A stretch of DNA of 5,569 bases from an uncultured Clostridia bacterium (GCA_947624945.1 CANQMJ010000148.1:1-5569); one strand, 5' to 3'. Shown: positions 1-4,712, counted from the stretch's first letter. Notes: generated from the sequence alone by a model not told the origin. Program-made: numbers and translations.

Positions 1-2
1 CC

Positions 3-947
3 CCCGCGTTATTCGCCGTCGCCGACGAGTCGTTTAATATCATATCGTCTCCCGGCGGTGTATTTCCATACGGATGTAGTTTGAAAGCGCGGTTCCCCGC
101 GCTTTCGAACGATATCGGGCGTATGCTCTATTTCGGGAAGCGGCAGATCGACCTTGACGGCACGTATACGCTCGCATATGACGATGCGTGCCGCGTATAT
201 GTAGTTTACGGTGACGGCGCGCCGCTTTCCGGCGCACAGTCGTTTGATGAAGAATATGACCGCGCCGTACAAAGCGGCTCGGGCAGTCTTTTGACAAGTC
301 TTTACGAGCGCACAGTCGCATTTTGTCCGAGACCGTATCTGCGCGCCGTGTCCGAACAGCCGCTTCTGCCCATAATCGACGAATTCATGAACAAAGTCGC
401 GCCGAACCTCCGCACGATAAGGCGCAGCATCATTTGCCGCGTCGGCGGCTCCGTCGACGAAGACTCCGCCGTGCTCACGGAGAGGCGCGAGTTCATTTTC
501 GCGCTCGCCGCGATGTGCTCTTCCGTCGGATATGCGTCGCGCGGCGCGATCAACATCGAGGTCGAGCACTTCCGCTCGAATGCCGATATATGCGTGTCGG
601 CGGATATTCGCGCCGGCATCGGCGGCGCGGGAGCAGCACTGTTCGGTCCGCGCGCCGCGGACGCGGTATTTGCCGTTCACACGCTTCGCGCGCTCGGTCA
701 CCGAGCGAAAATTGAAACGGACAGCGGCAGCGTCGCATTTTCGCTGTCGGCGCGTGCGAGCGCATATCACCCGAGCGAGCTCAAGCAGCGCCGCGGCACG
801 CTTTTTGCGTCGCTGCCACTGTCAGCATATGAGCAGCACCGCGAGCATGATGAGCAGCTCGTCGTCTGCTCCGCTGCCGAAAAGTATGATGATAAGTCCG
901 ATGAGGATGATGTCCTCGGAGCTTATCCGTCCGAAAAGCTCCGATAA
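3..947 (+). CDS. Histidine-kinase-like protein with degenerate ATPase domain, 5' partial
   Basis: The frame is open to the left window edge, so the true start lies outside; the TTG at 81 is probably internal. About 314 codons are visible. The first part (to about 300) resembles a PAS-like sensory region but without a diagnostic motif. From about 320 to 465 it is predicted helical, in the place of a dimerisation segment. From about 471 to 760 the order resembles a HATPase_c domain: a helix (EFIFALAAMCSSVG) where the N-box should be, a strand pair, a glycine-rich stretch (AGIGGAGAAL) where the G-boxes should be, then AVHTLRALGHRAKIETDSG, which matches the usual helix-strand 'hGG.i.v.S..G' ending. 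No conserved N-box Asn and no clear phospho-accepting His are seen, so catalysis is doubtful. The family assignment is inference from pattern. The reading frame runs 126 bases past the stop of the convergent operon, and the residues after about 765 do not look like part of the domain. Confidence 0.6.
   Translation, partial: PALFAVADESFNIISSPGGVFPYGCSLKARFPALSNDIGRMLYFGKRQIDLDGTYTLAYDDACRVYVVYGDGAPLSGAQSFDEEYDRAVQSGSGSLLTSLYERTVAFCPRPYLRAVSEQPLLPIIDEFMNKVAPNLRTIRRSIICRVGGSVDEDSAVLTERREFIFALAAMCSSVGYASRGAINIEVEHFRSNADICVSADIRAGIGGAGAALFGPRAADAVFAVHTLRALGHRAKIETDSGSVAFSLSARASAYHPSELKQRRGTLFASLPLSAYEQHREHDEQLVVCSAAEKYDDKSDEDDVLGAYPSEKLR
785..816. other. Hairpin at the convergent junction, possible weak terminator for the minus-strand operon
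   Basis: GCAGCG (785-790) pairs with CGCTGC (811-816), and inside it ACGC pairs with GCGT around a five-T loop (five A on the minus strand). It begins 6 bases after the stop codon of the last minus-strand gene. No clear U-tract follows on either strand, so terminator function is uncertain. It also lies inside the 3' end of the plus-strand gene. Confidence 0.3.
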
Positions 948-1304
948 CAACCCGCCCGTCTTCTTCTGCGCGGGTTTCGCCGACGCGGATACCGCAGGCG
1001 ATGCAGGTGATGTAGGAGACGCGTGAGCCGCGTCCGCGTCACTGTACGCAGCGTCGGCGCTCCCGCGCGGCTCGGTCGTCTTTTCATTTTCGGCATTGTC
1101 GGGCTCGGCTTCGGTTTCAGGTTCGCTGTCTGTCCCCGTGTCCGCATCGCTTTCGAACACATATCCGCGTCTGAACATCTCCTCGGCGCGGCGAAGCTCT
1201 TCGTCGTTTCCGACGCCTCTCACAACTCCGTCGCCGTCGACGGCGACGCCGTGGTACTGATCCGGCACCTTCATATCGTCCGACGGACTCTTTCCGACAT
1301 ACAT
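822..1304 (-). CDS. Hypothetical acidic protein with hydrophobic C-terminal segment
   Basis: The product is 160 residues, of unknown function. Three parts are visible: a small N-terminal region (1-50) ending in a charged helix (EELRRAEEMFRRGYVF); a low-complexity linker, acidic (E/D/P/T) at about 51-80 and Ala/Ser/Pro-rich at about 81-112; and a C-terminal hydrophobic hairpin (about 115-160) with the pattern GGLLSELFGRISSEDIILIG, an acidic turn (GSGADDE) and a second hydrophobic run up to the stop. Small Clostridial proteins ending in 'DDLLL-hydrophobic-DDxLLL-hydrophobic' are familiar to me, but without a function; membrane association is inference. ATG at 1304 was chosen. A TTG at 1307 lies directly after the upstream stop and sits 7 rather than 10 bases from the AGGGGG at 1320-1315, so it is a real alternative. 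It is the last gene of a three-gene operon. Confidence 0.75.
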   Translation of the reverse strand: MYVGKSPSDDMKVPDQYHGVAVDGDGVVRGVGNDEELRRAEEMFRRGYVFESDADTGTDSEPETEAEPDNAENEKTTEPRGSADAAYSDADAAHASPTSPASPAVSASAKPAQKKTGGLLSELFGRISSEDIILIGLIIILFGSGADDELLIMLAVLLIC

Positions 1305-1307
1305 CAA

Positions 1308-1820
1308 TTAAAGTCCCCCTTCCCCGCGCCCGAACAGCACGCCCGACATTTTGTTTACCTGCACCATCGCGTCCGCGGCGCGCTGCCGCGAATCTGAGAG
1401 GAACGGACGGAGCGCCAGAAGCAGATCCTCGCGCCGCTCCTGCGGCGTTATGTACGATACAGATACGTCCGCCGCGTCCGGCGCGCCGTCCGCCGCGTCA
1501 ACATTTGCATTTGCGTCCGCCGCATCATCTGTATCGGCGCTTGCGGCGACGGCGTCGGGCGACGTCTGCGACGCCTCCGACGTCAAACTGTTCTGTAATT
1601 GCGGCTTTTGCTGCTGCATGGACGCAAACAGCGAGATGAGCGGCAAAAACTGCGGCAGCGCCGACAGTATGCCGCCGAGCGCGTCGTCGTCTTTTTTCGA
1701 CTTCCGCGACGCCCCTATCGCCGACGCGCCCGCGATCAGTCCCTCGAGGACGGCGGGATTTGACAAAAGTCCCCCTATCGCGTCGACGAGAGGCTTATAG
1801 CTGACGCGGTCCCCGCTCAT
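1308..1820 (-). CDS. Hypothetical protein, middle gene of three-gene operon
   Basis: The product is 170 residues and not recognised. The N-terminal part (1-68) is rich in Gly/Ala/Leu with short hydrophobic helices (LVDAIGGLLSNPAVLEGLIA and ILSALPQFLPLISLFASM). Residues about 70-120 are a Gln-rich then Ala/Asp-rich low-complexity linker. The C-terminal 126-163 is a compact helical module, PQERREDLLLALRPFLSDSR onwards, of the 'RREdLLLALkPfLs..R' type that I associate with uncharacterised Clostridial proteins. Its ATG overlaps the stop of the preceding gene by 4 bases (ATGA), so translation is probably coupled. The following gene begins 0-3 bases after its stop. With an ordered start, disordered middle and helical end, it could be a scaffold or adaptor, but nothing shows this. 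Confidence 0.75.
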   Translation of the reverse strand: MSGDRVSYKPLVDAIGGLLSNPAVLEGLIAGASAIGASRKSKKDDDALGGILSALPQFLPLISLFASMQQQKPQLQNSLTSEASQTSPDAVAASADTDDAADANANVDAADGAPDAADVSVSYITPQERREDLLLALRPFLSDSRQRAADAMVQVNKMSGVLFGRGEGGL

Positions 1821-2038
1821 TTTCCTGTCCTTTTATACGAGTCGACTATCTCCATCGCGCGCTTTATGTCGCCGTCAGTCAGAGTCGAGAGCGCCGAGCG
1901 CAGCTTTGTCATGTCGCGCGGACGCGAAACGCCCGCGAGGTTTACGCCTCCCTGCGCCGCTATCATCTGTACCGTGCGCCAGAGCTGATCGTCGTTTTGG
2001 CGAAGGAGCCTGTCGACCGTGTTTTTATCAATTTTCAT
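1817..2038 (-). CDS. Small hypothetical protein, first gene of three-gene operon
   Basis: The product is 73 residues, basic and predicted to be mostly helical, with no transmembrane segment and no motif I recognise. It starts MKIDKNTVDRLLRQNDDQLW and ends with a helix IKRAMEIVDSYKRTGK. ATG at 2038 was chosen because GAGGAAAC lies 5-12 bases upstream of it. The frame runs further upstream to a start at 2095, but that has no ribosome binding site and overlaps the probable promoter region. It shares an ATGA overlap with the next gene and probably acts together with both downstream proteins. It is divergent from the phosphoesterase gene, with a 103-base gap. Confidence 0.75.
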   Translation of the reverse strand: MKIDKNTVDRLLRQNDDQLWRTVQMIAAQGGVNLAGVSRPRDMTKLRSALSTLTDGDIKRAMEIVDSYKRTGK

Positions 2039-2093
2039 ATTCGTTTCCTCACATACATATTGCAGAATAACGGTTTTTTGCCGTCTCAAGCTC

Positions 2094-2099
2094 ATTATA
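2094..2099 (-). promoter_or_regulatory. Possible -10 box for the three-gene minus operon
   Basis: A perfect TATAAT on the minus strand lies 55 bases before the ATG at 2038, in a GC-rich setting. There is no good -35 at the right distance: the TTGACG at 2114-2109 is only 9 bases away. It is therefore a weak or activator-dependent candidate. Confidence 0.25.
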
Positions 2100-2141
2100 T
2101 GCGGCGGACGTCAAAAACGTACTCGCGGAGGCACTGTTTTT

Positions 2142-2630
2142 ATGAAGCTGCTCGTTTTTTCCGATTCGCACGGAAACTCGTTTGCGATGAGAGAGGCGCT
2201 CGCGCGCAACCGCGGCACCGTCGATTATGCCGTGTTCGCCGGCGACGGTGCGGGCGAGTTTCTGTCGCTCGCCGCCGGGTTTCCCGATGTGACGTTTCGC
2301 GCCGTCGCGGGAAACTGCGATTTTTTGTCGCCGCTCCCGCTCGAGGAGGAGATCGACGCCTGCGGCGTGCGCATACTCGTCGTTCACGGTCACAAGTACG
2401 GGGTGAAGTTTTCGCGCACGCAGCTTTATCTGTCGGCGCGTGCGCGCGGCTTTGACGTTGTGATATACGGTCACACGCACGAGCGCGAGGAAAAATACTA
2501 TCCCGCCGAGGGCGATTTTCATGCGGTGACTTTGTTCAATCCCGGCAGCGCGAAAAGCGGCGACTTCGGCATCATTGACGTCGGCGACGGCGGCGTTTTG
2601 TGCTCGCACGGAAATGTGTTCGATAGGTAA
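2142..2630 (+). CDS. YfcE/MJ0936-type metallophosphoesterase
   Basis: The product is 162 residues, a usual full length for the small calcineurin-like phosphodiesterases of the YfcE/MJ0936 group. Family motifs appear in order: DSH at 8-10 (metal ligands D8, H10), GD at 34-35 (D35), GNCD at 57-60 (N58), HGH at 82-84, GHTHE at 110-114 (H111, H113) and NPGS at 133-136. All expected dinuclear-metal ligands are present, so it should be an active, cytosolic Mn/Ni-type phosphodiesterase. Family members hydrolyse phosphodiester bonds of model substrates; the natural substrate is not known. ATG at 2142 was chosen because the domain begins exactly there (MKLLVFSDSHGN) and GGAGG sits 10 bases upstream; an ATG at 2019 would add unrelated residues. 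It is monocistronic, followed directly by a small hairpin and T-run. In some Firmicutes this gene lies beside the rdgB/rph genes, but those are not seen here. Confidence 0.93.
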   Translation: MKLLVFSDSHGNSFAMREALARNRGTVDYAVFAGDGAGEFLSLAAGFPDVTFRAVAGNCDFLSPLPLEEEIDACGVRILVVHGHKYGVKFSRTQLYLSARARGFDVVIYGHTHEREEKYYPAEGDFHAVTLFNPGSAKSGDFGIIDVGDGGVLCSHGNVFDR

Positions 2631-2631
2631 T

Positions 2632-2653
2632 GGCGACGCCTCGCCTCATTTTT
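2632..2653 (+). terminator. Probable intrinsic terminator of the phosphoesterase gene
   Basis: GGCGA (2632-2636) pairs with TCGCC (2641-2645) around CGCC, followed after three bases by TTTTT (2649-2653). It begins one base after the stop codon. The stem is short, so strength is uncertain. Confidence 0.5.
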
Positions 2654-2808
2654 CGCGAAGCGAAGCCGCCGCCCAAATAATGGCAAAGTGCCGTCAGGCT
2701 TCCCAGTCTCACGTTCGCGCAACGTGCTCGTGCGCTGTTCGGCGCAATACGGCTGGACGGAGACACGACGCTCGGACGGCGATATCGCCCCGCCGCGAGG
2801 AAGCTGTT
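2647..2808 (+). repeat. Intergenic repeat, copy A (inverted relative to copy B)
   Basis: This stretch aligns over about 160 bases with the reverse complement of 3353-3517. Shared blocks include TCGCGAAGCGAA-like sequence near the start, the 17-base GCCGTCAGGCTTCCCAG, a GTTCGGCGC block, a 21-base identical block at 2761-2781 (partner 3380-3400), and TCGCCCCG.CGCGAGG near the end; other parts differ by substitutions and small indels. Reading frames exist across it in several phases, but they carry no ribosome binding site and no consistent protein, so it is best seen as a non-coding interspersed repeat. Copy A contains its own small hairpin, CACGTT-N5-AACGTG at 2710-2726. Confidence 0.7.
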
Positions 2809-2852
2809 ATGCCGGTATGATAACGCGGTGTTCTTTTGGAGAGGGGGTTCGG

Positions 2853-2888
2853 GGGAGGACCCTTTCTTATGAAGAAAAGGTCCTCATC
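2853..2888. repeat. Strong palindrome GAGGACC...GGTCCTC
   Basis: GAGGACC (2855-2861) pairs with GGTCCTC (2879-2885), and within it TTTCTT (2863-2868) pairs with AAGAAA (2872-2877) around a three-base loop, with one mismatch. A second hairpin, CTTTCT-TGCG-AGAAAG, follows at 2900-2915. The purine-rich lead-in (GAGGGGGTTCGGGGGAGGAC, 2841-2860) resembles intergenic palindromic elements I have seen in gut Clostridia; this likeness is from memory. There is no T-run in a position suited to a terminator. Confidence 0.6.
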
Positions 2889-2926
2889 CCGTACCGTCTC
2901 TTTCTTGCGAGAAAGTCCCCCTTGTC

Positions 2927-2945
2927 AAAAAACCTATTCGTAGGT
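2927..2945 (-). terminator. Intrinsic terminator of the small RNA
   Basis: On the minus strand, ACCTA pairs with TAGGT around a CGAA tetraloop and runs directly into a T-tract (2932-2927). The stem is only 5 bp, but its position about 155-170 nt after a perfect promoter on the same strand supports it. Confidence 0.55.
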
Positions 2946-3099
2946 GTGAAAGACGTCACCACGTCAGGTAGTCAAAGGTAGCGGCCGGTGGGAGCAGATT
3001 GCACAATGAACCGCGGTGAGCAGTATCTCCTCACTTCGTTCGGAGCTACGACACGTTTTCGCTATGCGAAAAATGTGGGAGCATTATTTCTCTTGAACT
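2927..3099 (-). ncRNA. Unclassified small RNA candidate, about 170 nt
   Basis: A consensus promoter (3134-3106) would start a transcript near 3099, and a hairpin plus U-tract ends it near 2927. No open frame of meaningful length lies between; the longest ATG frame near the 5' end is 12 codons and lacks a good ribosome binding site. Visible folds are UUUUCGC-AUA-GCGAAAA with CAC/GUG below it (3078-3052), and GUA.CUCC...GGAG.UAC (about 3050-3024). The sequence UGCUCCCAC occurs at 3083-3075 and 2996-2988, with a shortened form UGCUCACC at 3022-3015. CUCCC is complementary to Shine-Dalgarno sequences, as in Gram-positive regulatory RNAs that pair with mRNA through C-rich loops. The length and strong promoter would also suit 6S RNA, but I could not pair the 5' and 3' ends into the long rod of that family. 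I see no SRP, tmRNA or RNase P signature. Confidence 0.45.
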
Positions 3100-3105
3100 G
3101 CCTAT

Positions 3106-3134
3106 ATTATACCACAAAAATTGCGATTTGTCAA
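3106..3134 (-). promoter_or_regulatory. Perfect sigma-A promoter for the small RNA
   Basis: On the minus strand this is TTGACA (3134-3129), 17 bases, TATAAT (3111-3106), with TGG directly before the -10 (extended -10). The sequence upstream is AT-rich and contains A/T runs like an UP element. The expected start is near 3099. No protein gene lies at a sensible distance downstream. Confidence 0.85.
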
Positions 3135-3141
3135 GTACTTT

Positions 3142-3159
3142 TTCACAAATTAGTGTGAA
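3142..3159. promoter_or_regulatory. Inverted repeat upstream of the small RNA promoter, possible operator
   Basis: TTCACA (3142-3147) and TGTGAA (3154-3159) form an inverted repeat with a 6-base spacer, 7 bases upstream of the -35 box. A further TTCACA lies at 3171-3176. The place fits an activator site or part of an UP element. No regulator family is identified. Confidence 0.35.
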
Positions 3160-3220
3160 TTTTTTATAAGTTCACAGCATAAAGTGACTATTTCGTCCTT
3201 CGCACAACGTACACACGCGT
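3160..3220. other. Short AT-rich stretch with no identified feature
   Basis: Apart from one TTCACA (3171-3176), I see no gene or recognisable site here. It separates the small RNA promoter region from the palindromes that follow. Confidence 0.5.
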
Positions 3221-3261
3221 ATTAAGGGACTCTTTCCAGTGCCGGGAAAGAGCCCCTTAAT
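3221..3261. repeat. Long near-perfect palindrome
   Basis: ATTAAGGGACTCTTTCC (3221-3237) pairs with GGAAAGAGCCCCTTAAT (3245-3261), with one mismatch and a 7-base loop. No T-run follows on either strand, so it is not a standard terminator. It may be an end of a small palindromic intergenic element linked to repeat copy B. Confidence 0.7.
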
Positions 3262-3277
3262 GATCCCCGAAAGCGGC

Positions 3278-3295
3278 ACAACGTGCCTACGTTGT
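3278..3295. repeat. Perfect hairpin ACAACGT-GCCT-ACGTTGT
   Basis: Two 7-base arms are perfectly complementary around a GCCT loop. It lies between the long palindrome and repeat copy B, and no T-tract follows. ACAACGT also occurs at 3204-3210 without a partner. Confidence 0.6.
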
Positions 3296-3352
3296 TATCC
3301 AGTCTGCGGCAAAAGAGGCAAAAGGGCGTAGACCGCGTCAACATTTCCTGCG

Positions 3353-3517
3353 AACAGCTCCCTCGCGACGGGGCGACTGCGCCGTCCGAGCGTCGTGTCT
3401 GCGTCGGACGCTGGACGCGCCGAACAACGCATGAGTGAGGTGCGTATAGGTGAAGCTGGGAAGCCTGACGGCTCGTTTCCCTCACTTGGACGGCGGCACG
3501 TTCGCTTCGCGGAAATG
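3353..3517 (-). repeat. Intergenic repeat, copy B (inverted relative to copy A)
   Basis: This is the reverse-complement partner of 2647-2808, with the same block order and a 21-base identical block at 3380-3400. Read in repeat orientation, both copies are followed after about 45-110 bases by a strong palindrome, which suggests a shared element layout. Minus-strand frames across it are open but have no ribosome binding site, and other phases are open too, so they are treated as spurious. Confidence 0.7.
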
Positions 3518-3575
3518 TGGTGAAACTGCATCTGCGGTGAAGCATCGTGGCGTCAGCTGTCGCCCATGGCAAAAT

Positions 3576-3596
3576 ATTTATCGAAATTCGATAAAT
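3576..3596. promoter_or_regulatory. 21-bp palindrome upstream of the DUF2975 operon promoter, probable operator
   Basis: ATTTATCGAA (3576-3585) and TTCGATAAAT (3587-3596) are perfect 10-base arms around a single A. The palindrome ends 5 bases before the -35 box. It is a likely binding site for a dimeric regulator; the HTH protein encoded in the same operon is one candidate, but this is inference. Confidence 0.6.
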
Positions 3597-3601
3597 TGTA
3601 C

Positions 3602-3630
3602 TTGACATGCGATGAAGAGTGTGCTATACT
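3602..3630 (+). promoter_or_regulatory. Sigma-A promoter of the DUF2975-HTH operon
   Basis: TTGACA (3602-3607), 17 bases, TATACT (3625-3630), with TGC directly before the -10 (extended -10). The expected start is near 3637, giving a leader of about 26 nt before the ATG. Confidence 0.85.
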
Positions 3631-3638
3631 GTGTCCGT

Positions 3639-3660
3639 AAGTTACGAAAGGGGGTAACTT
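3639..3660 (+). promoter_or_regulatory. Leader inverted repeat with the Shine-Dalgarno in its loop
   Basis: AAGTTAC (3639-3645) and GTAACTT (3654-3660) are perfect arms around GAAAGGGG, which contains the ribosome binding site of the DUF2975 gene (ATG at 3663). As RNA it would display the Shine-Dalgarno in a loop and pair the bases next to the start codon; as DNA it could be a second operator near the transcription start. Confidence 0.55.
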
Positions 3661-3662
3661 TT

Positions 3663-4142
3663 ATGACACAAAAGGCTTTGTCAAATTCGCTTAAAGTCAT
3701 ACTCGCGGGCGTATTCTTTGTGGGGCTCGTCCTGTACTTTGTCGTCGTGCCCGATCTCGGCCGTACTCTCGCGGAGCAAAATCCCGAGTTCGACTATTGC
3801 TTTTGGCCGTGGCTCATCTTCATATGGGTGACGGGACTGCCGATCGCCGCCGCGATGATGTTCGCATGGCGCATAACGTCCAACATCGGACGCGGCCGCT
3901 CGTTTTCGCACGACAACGCGCGGTACCTCAAATACGTCGCATATCTCGCCATCGCTGACGGCGCCTACTACTTTCTCGGCAACGTCGTGTTCGCCGCGCT
4001 GAGTATGTCGCACCCGGGATTTATGCTCGCGGGTATCATCATCACGTTCGGGTGCATCGCATTCGCGCAGGTCTGCATGGTGCTGTCGCACCTTGTGAAA
4101 AAGGCGGCGGATCTTGAAGAAGAAAGCGAGCTGACGATATGA
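3663..4142 (+). CDS. DUF2975 family membrane protein
   Basis: The product is 159 residues with four predicted membrane helices at about 10-29, 49-68, 89-113 and 118-141. The cytoplasmic loop after helix 2 carries GRGRSFSHDNARYLK (76-90), the 'G..F...N...L' signature of DUF2975, and the C-terminus is acidic (LEEESELTI). Length and layout are typical. The molecular role of the family is unknown. Members usually sit directly next to a small YozG-like HTH protein, as in the yoaS-yozG pair of Bacillus subtilis, and this is the case here with an ATGA overlap. ATG at 3663 was chosen because AAAGGGGG lies 8 bases upstream; the ATG at 3612 lies inside the promoter. It may sense or be controlled together with the HTH partner, but that is inference. 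Confidence 0.88.
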   Translation: MTQKALSNSLKVILAGVFFVGLVLYFVVVPDLGRTLAEQNPEFDYCFWPWLIFIWVTGLPIAAAMMFAWRITSNIGRGRSFSHDNARYLKYVAYLAIADGAYYFLGNVVFAALSMSHPGFMLAGIIITFGCIAFAQVCMVLSHLVKKAADLEEESELTI

Positions 4143-4360
4143 ACGAGTCAAAGGGTGAGCTCATTTTCAACATCGACGTGATGCTCGCGAAGCGCAAAAT
4201 GAGCGTGACCGAGCTGTCCGAGCGCGTCGGCATCACGCTGACGAACATTTCGATACTCAAAAACGGCAAGGCAAAGGCGATACGCGTCTCGACGCTCACC
4301 AAGCTGTGCGAGGTGCTCGAGTGCCAGCCGGGCGACCTGCTCGAATACAGAGAGAATTGA
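4139..4360 (+). CDS. YozG-type HTH transcriptional regulator (Cro/CI, XRE family)
   Basis: The product is 73 residues, essentially one helix-turn-helix domain: IDVMLAKRKMSVTELSERVG (helices 1-2), ITLTNISILKNGKAKAIRVS (recognition helix and wing) and TLTKLCEVLECQPGDLLEY (helices 4-5). The 'LC..L.CQPGDLLEY' ending is characteristic of the short YozG/HTH_26 group. It has no sensor domain, so a signal would have to come from a partner. The ATG overlaps the DUF2975 stop (ATGA), so translation is coupled. It probably represses its own operon, possibly through the 3576-3596 palindrome; the sequence does not prove this. Confidence 0.93.
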   Translation: MNESKGELIFNIDVMLAKRKMSVTELSERVGITLTNISILKNGKAKAIRVSTLTKLCEVLECQPGDLLEYREN

Positions 4361-4368
4361 GGCGGAGC

Positions 4369-4671
4369 ATGAACTCAAAGCTGCTGTCGCGGACAATATA
4401 CGTCATGTTCGCCGTTTACGTCGTCGTGTGGCTGACGCTCGGCAGCGTGACATGCGGCAGTAGAGCGTTTATATGGACGTATTTCATCGTCGACGTGCTC
4501 ATATGCGCTCTATCGCTGACGTGCGGCGTGCTGACGTTTTTTGCCGCGCCGAAGGTGCCGGCGGCACGGTCGGTCGTGTTTATTTTGATCTCGCTGTTTC
4601 TATGCGCGTTCACATGGTTCACGTTCCTCACACCCGAGTGCGGACTGCCGCCGTATTTGTTTTCGGTATAA
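4369..4671 (+). CDS. Small three-helix membrane protein of unknown function
   Basis: The product is 100 residues and not recognised. Three predicted membrane helices lie at about 8-26, 34-60 and 66-85, with a basic loop (PKVPAARS) before the third and a short tail containing Pro and Cys (TPECGLPPYLF). ATG at 4369 was chosen; GAGGCGGAG sits just upstream, 8 bases after the HTH gene stop, so it is the third gene of the operon. A longer start at 4306 would overlap most of the HTH C-terminus and lacks support. The strong terminator after it marks the operon end. A role together with the DUF2975 protein is likely only by position. Confidence 0.8.
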   Translation: MNSKLLSRTIYVMFAVYVVVWLTLGSVTCGSRAFIWTYFIVDVLICALSLTCGVLTFFAAPKVPAARSVVFILISLFLCAFTWFTFLTPECGLPPYLFSV

Positions 4672-4680
4672 ACAATAGAT

Positions 4681-4706
4681 AGGGACGGCGGCGCCGTCCC
4701 TGTTTT
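4681..4706 (+). terminator. Strong intrinsic terminator, possibly bidirectional
   Basis: AGGGACGGC (4681-4689) pairs perfectly with GCCGTCCCT (4693-4701) around GGC, followed by GTTTTA on the plus strand. It lies between two convergent genes (stops at 4671 and 4713); the minus strand after the stem is moderately T-rich (ATCTATTGTTTAT), so it may serve both. Confidence 0.88.
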
Positions 4707-4712
4707 ATGCAG

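Noticed and set aside
9..770. Long minus-strand frame opposite the histidine-kinase-like gene (253 codons)
   Set aside because: It is Arg/Ala-rich with no domain pattern, a usual antisense shadow in GC-rich coding DNA; the plus-strand frame has the better protein character.
2063..2101. A promoter for the phosphoesterase gene using TATATG at 2096-2101
   Set aside because: No acceptable -35 hexamer lies 16-18 bases upstream.
2575..2981. Open frames on the plus strand after the phosphoesterase gene (81 and 97 codons)
   Set aside because: They cover repeat copy A in different phases, lack ribosome binding sites and run through palindromes; the similarity to copy B is at DNA level.
3048..3083. 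A 12-codon leader peptide at the 5' end of the small RNA
   Set aside because: The ATG has only a weak purine-rich stretch upstream and the frame coincides with a stable hairpin; no attenuated gene follows.
2927..3099. 6S RNA assignment for the small RNA
   Set aside because: Length and promoter fit, but I could not find the end-to-end pairing and central bubble by eye; left unclassified rather than named.
3222..3608. Minus-strand open frames of 128 and 78 codons
   Set aside because: They span repeat copy B, palindromes and the operator/promoter of the DUF2975 operon, with no ribosome binding site.
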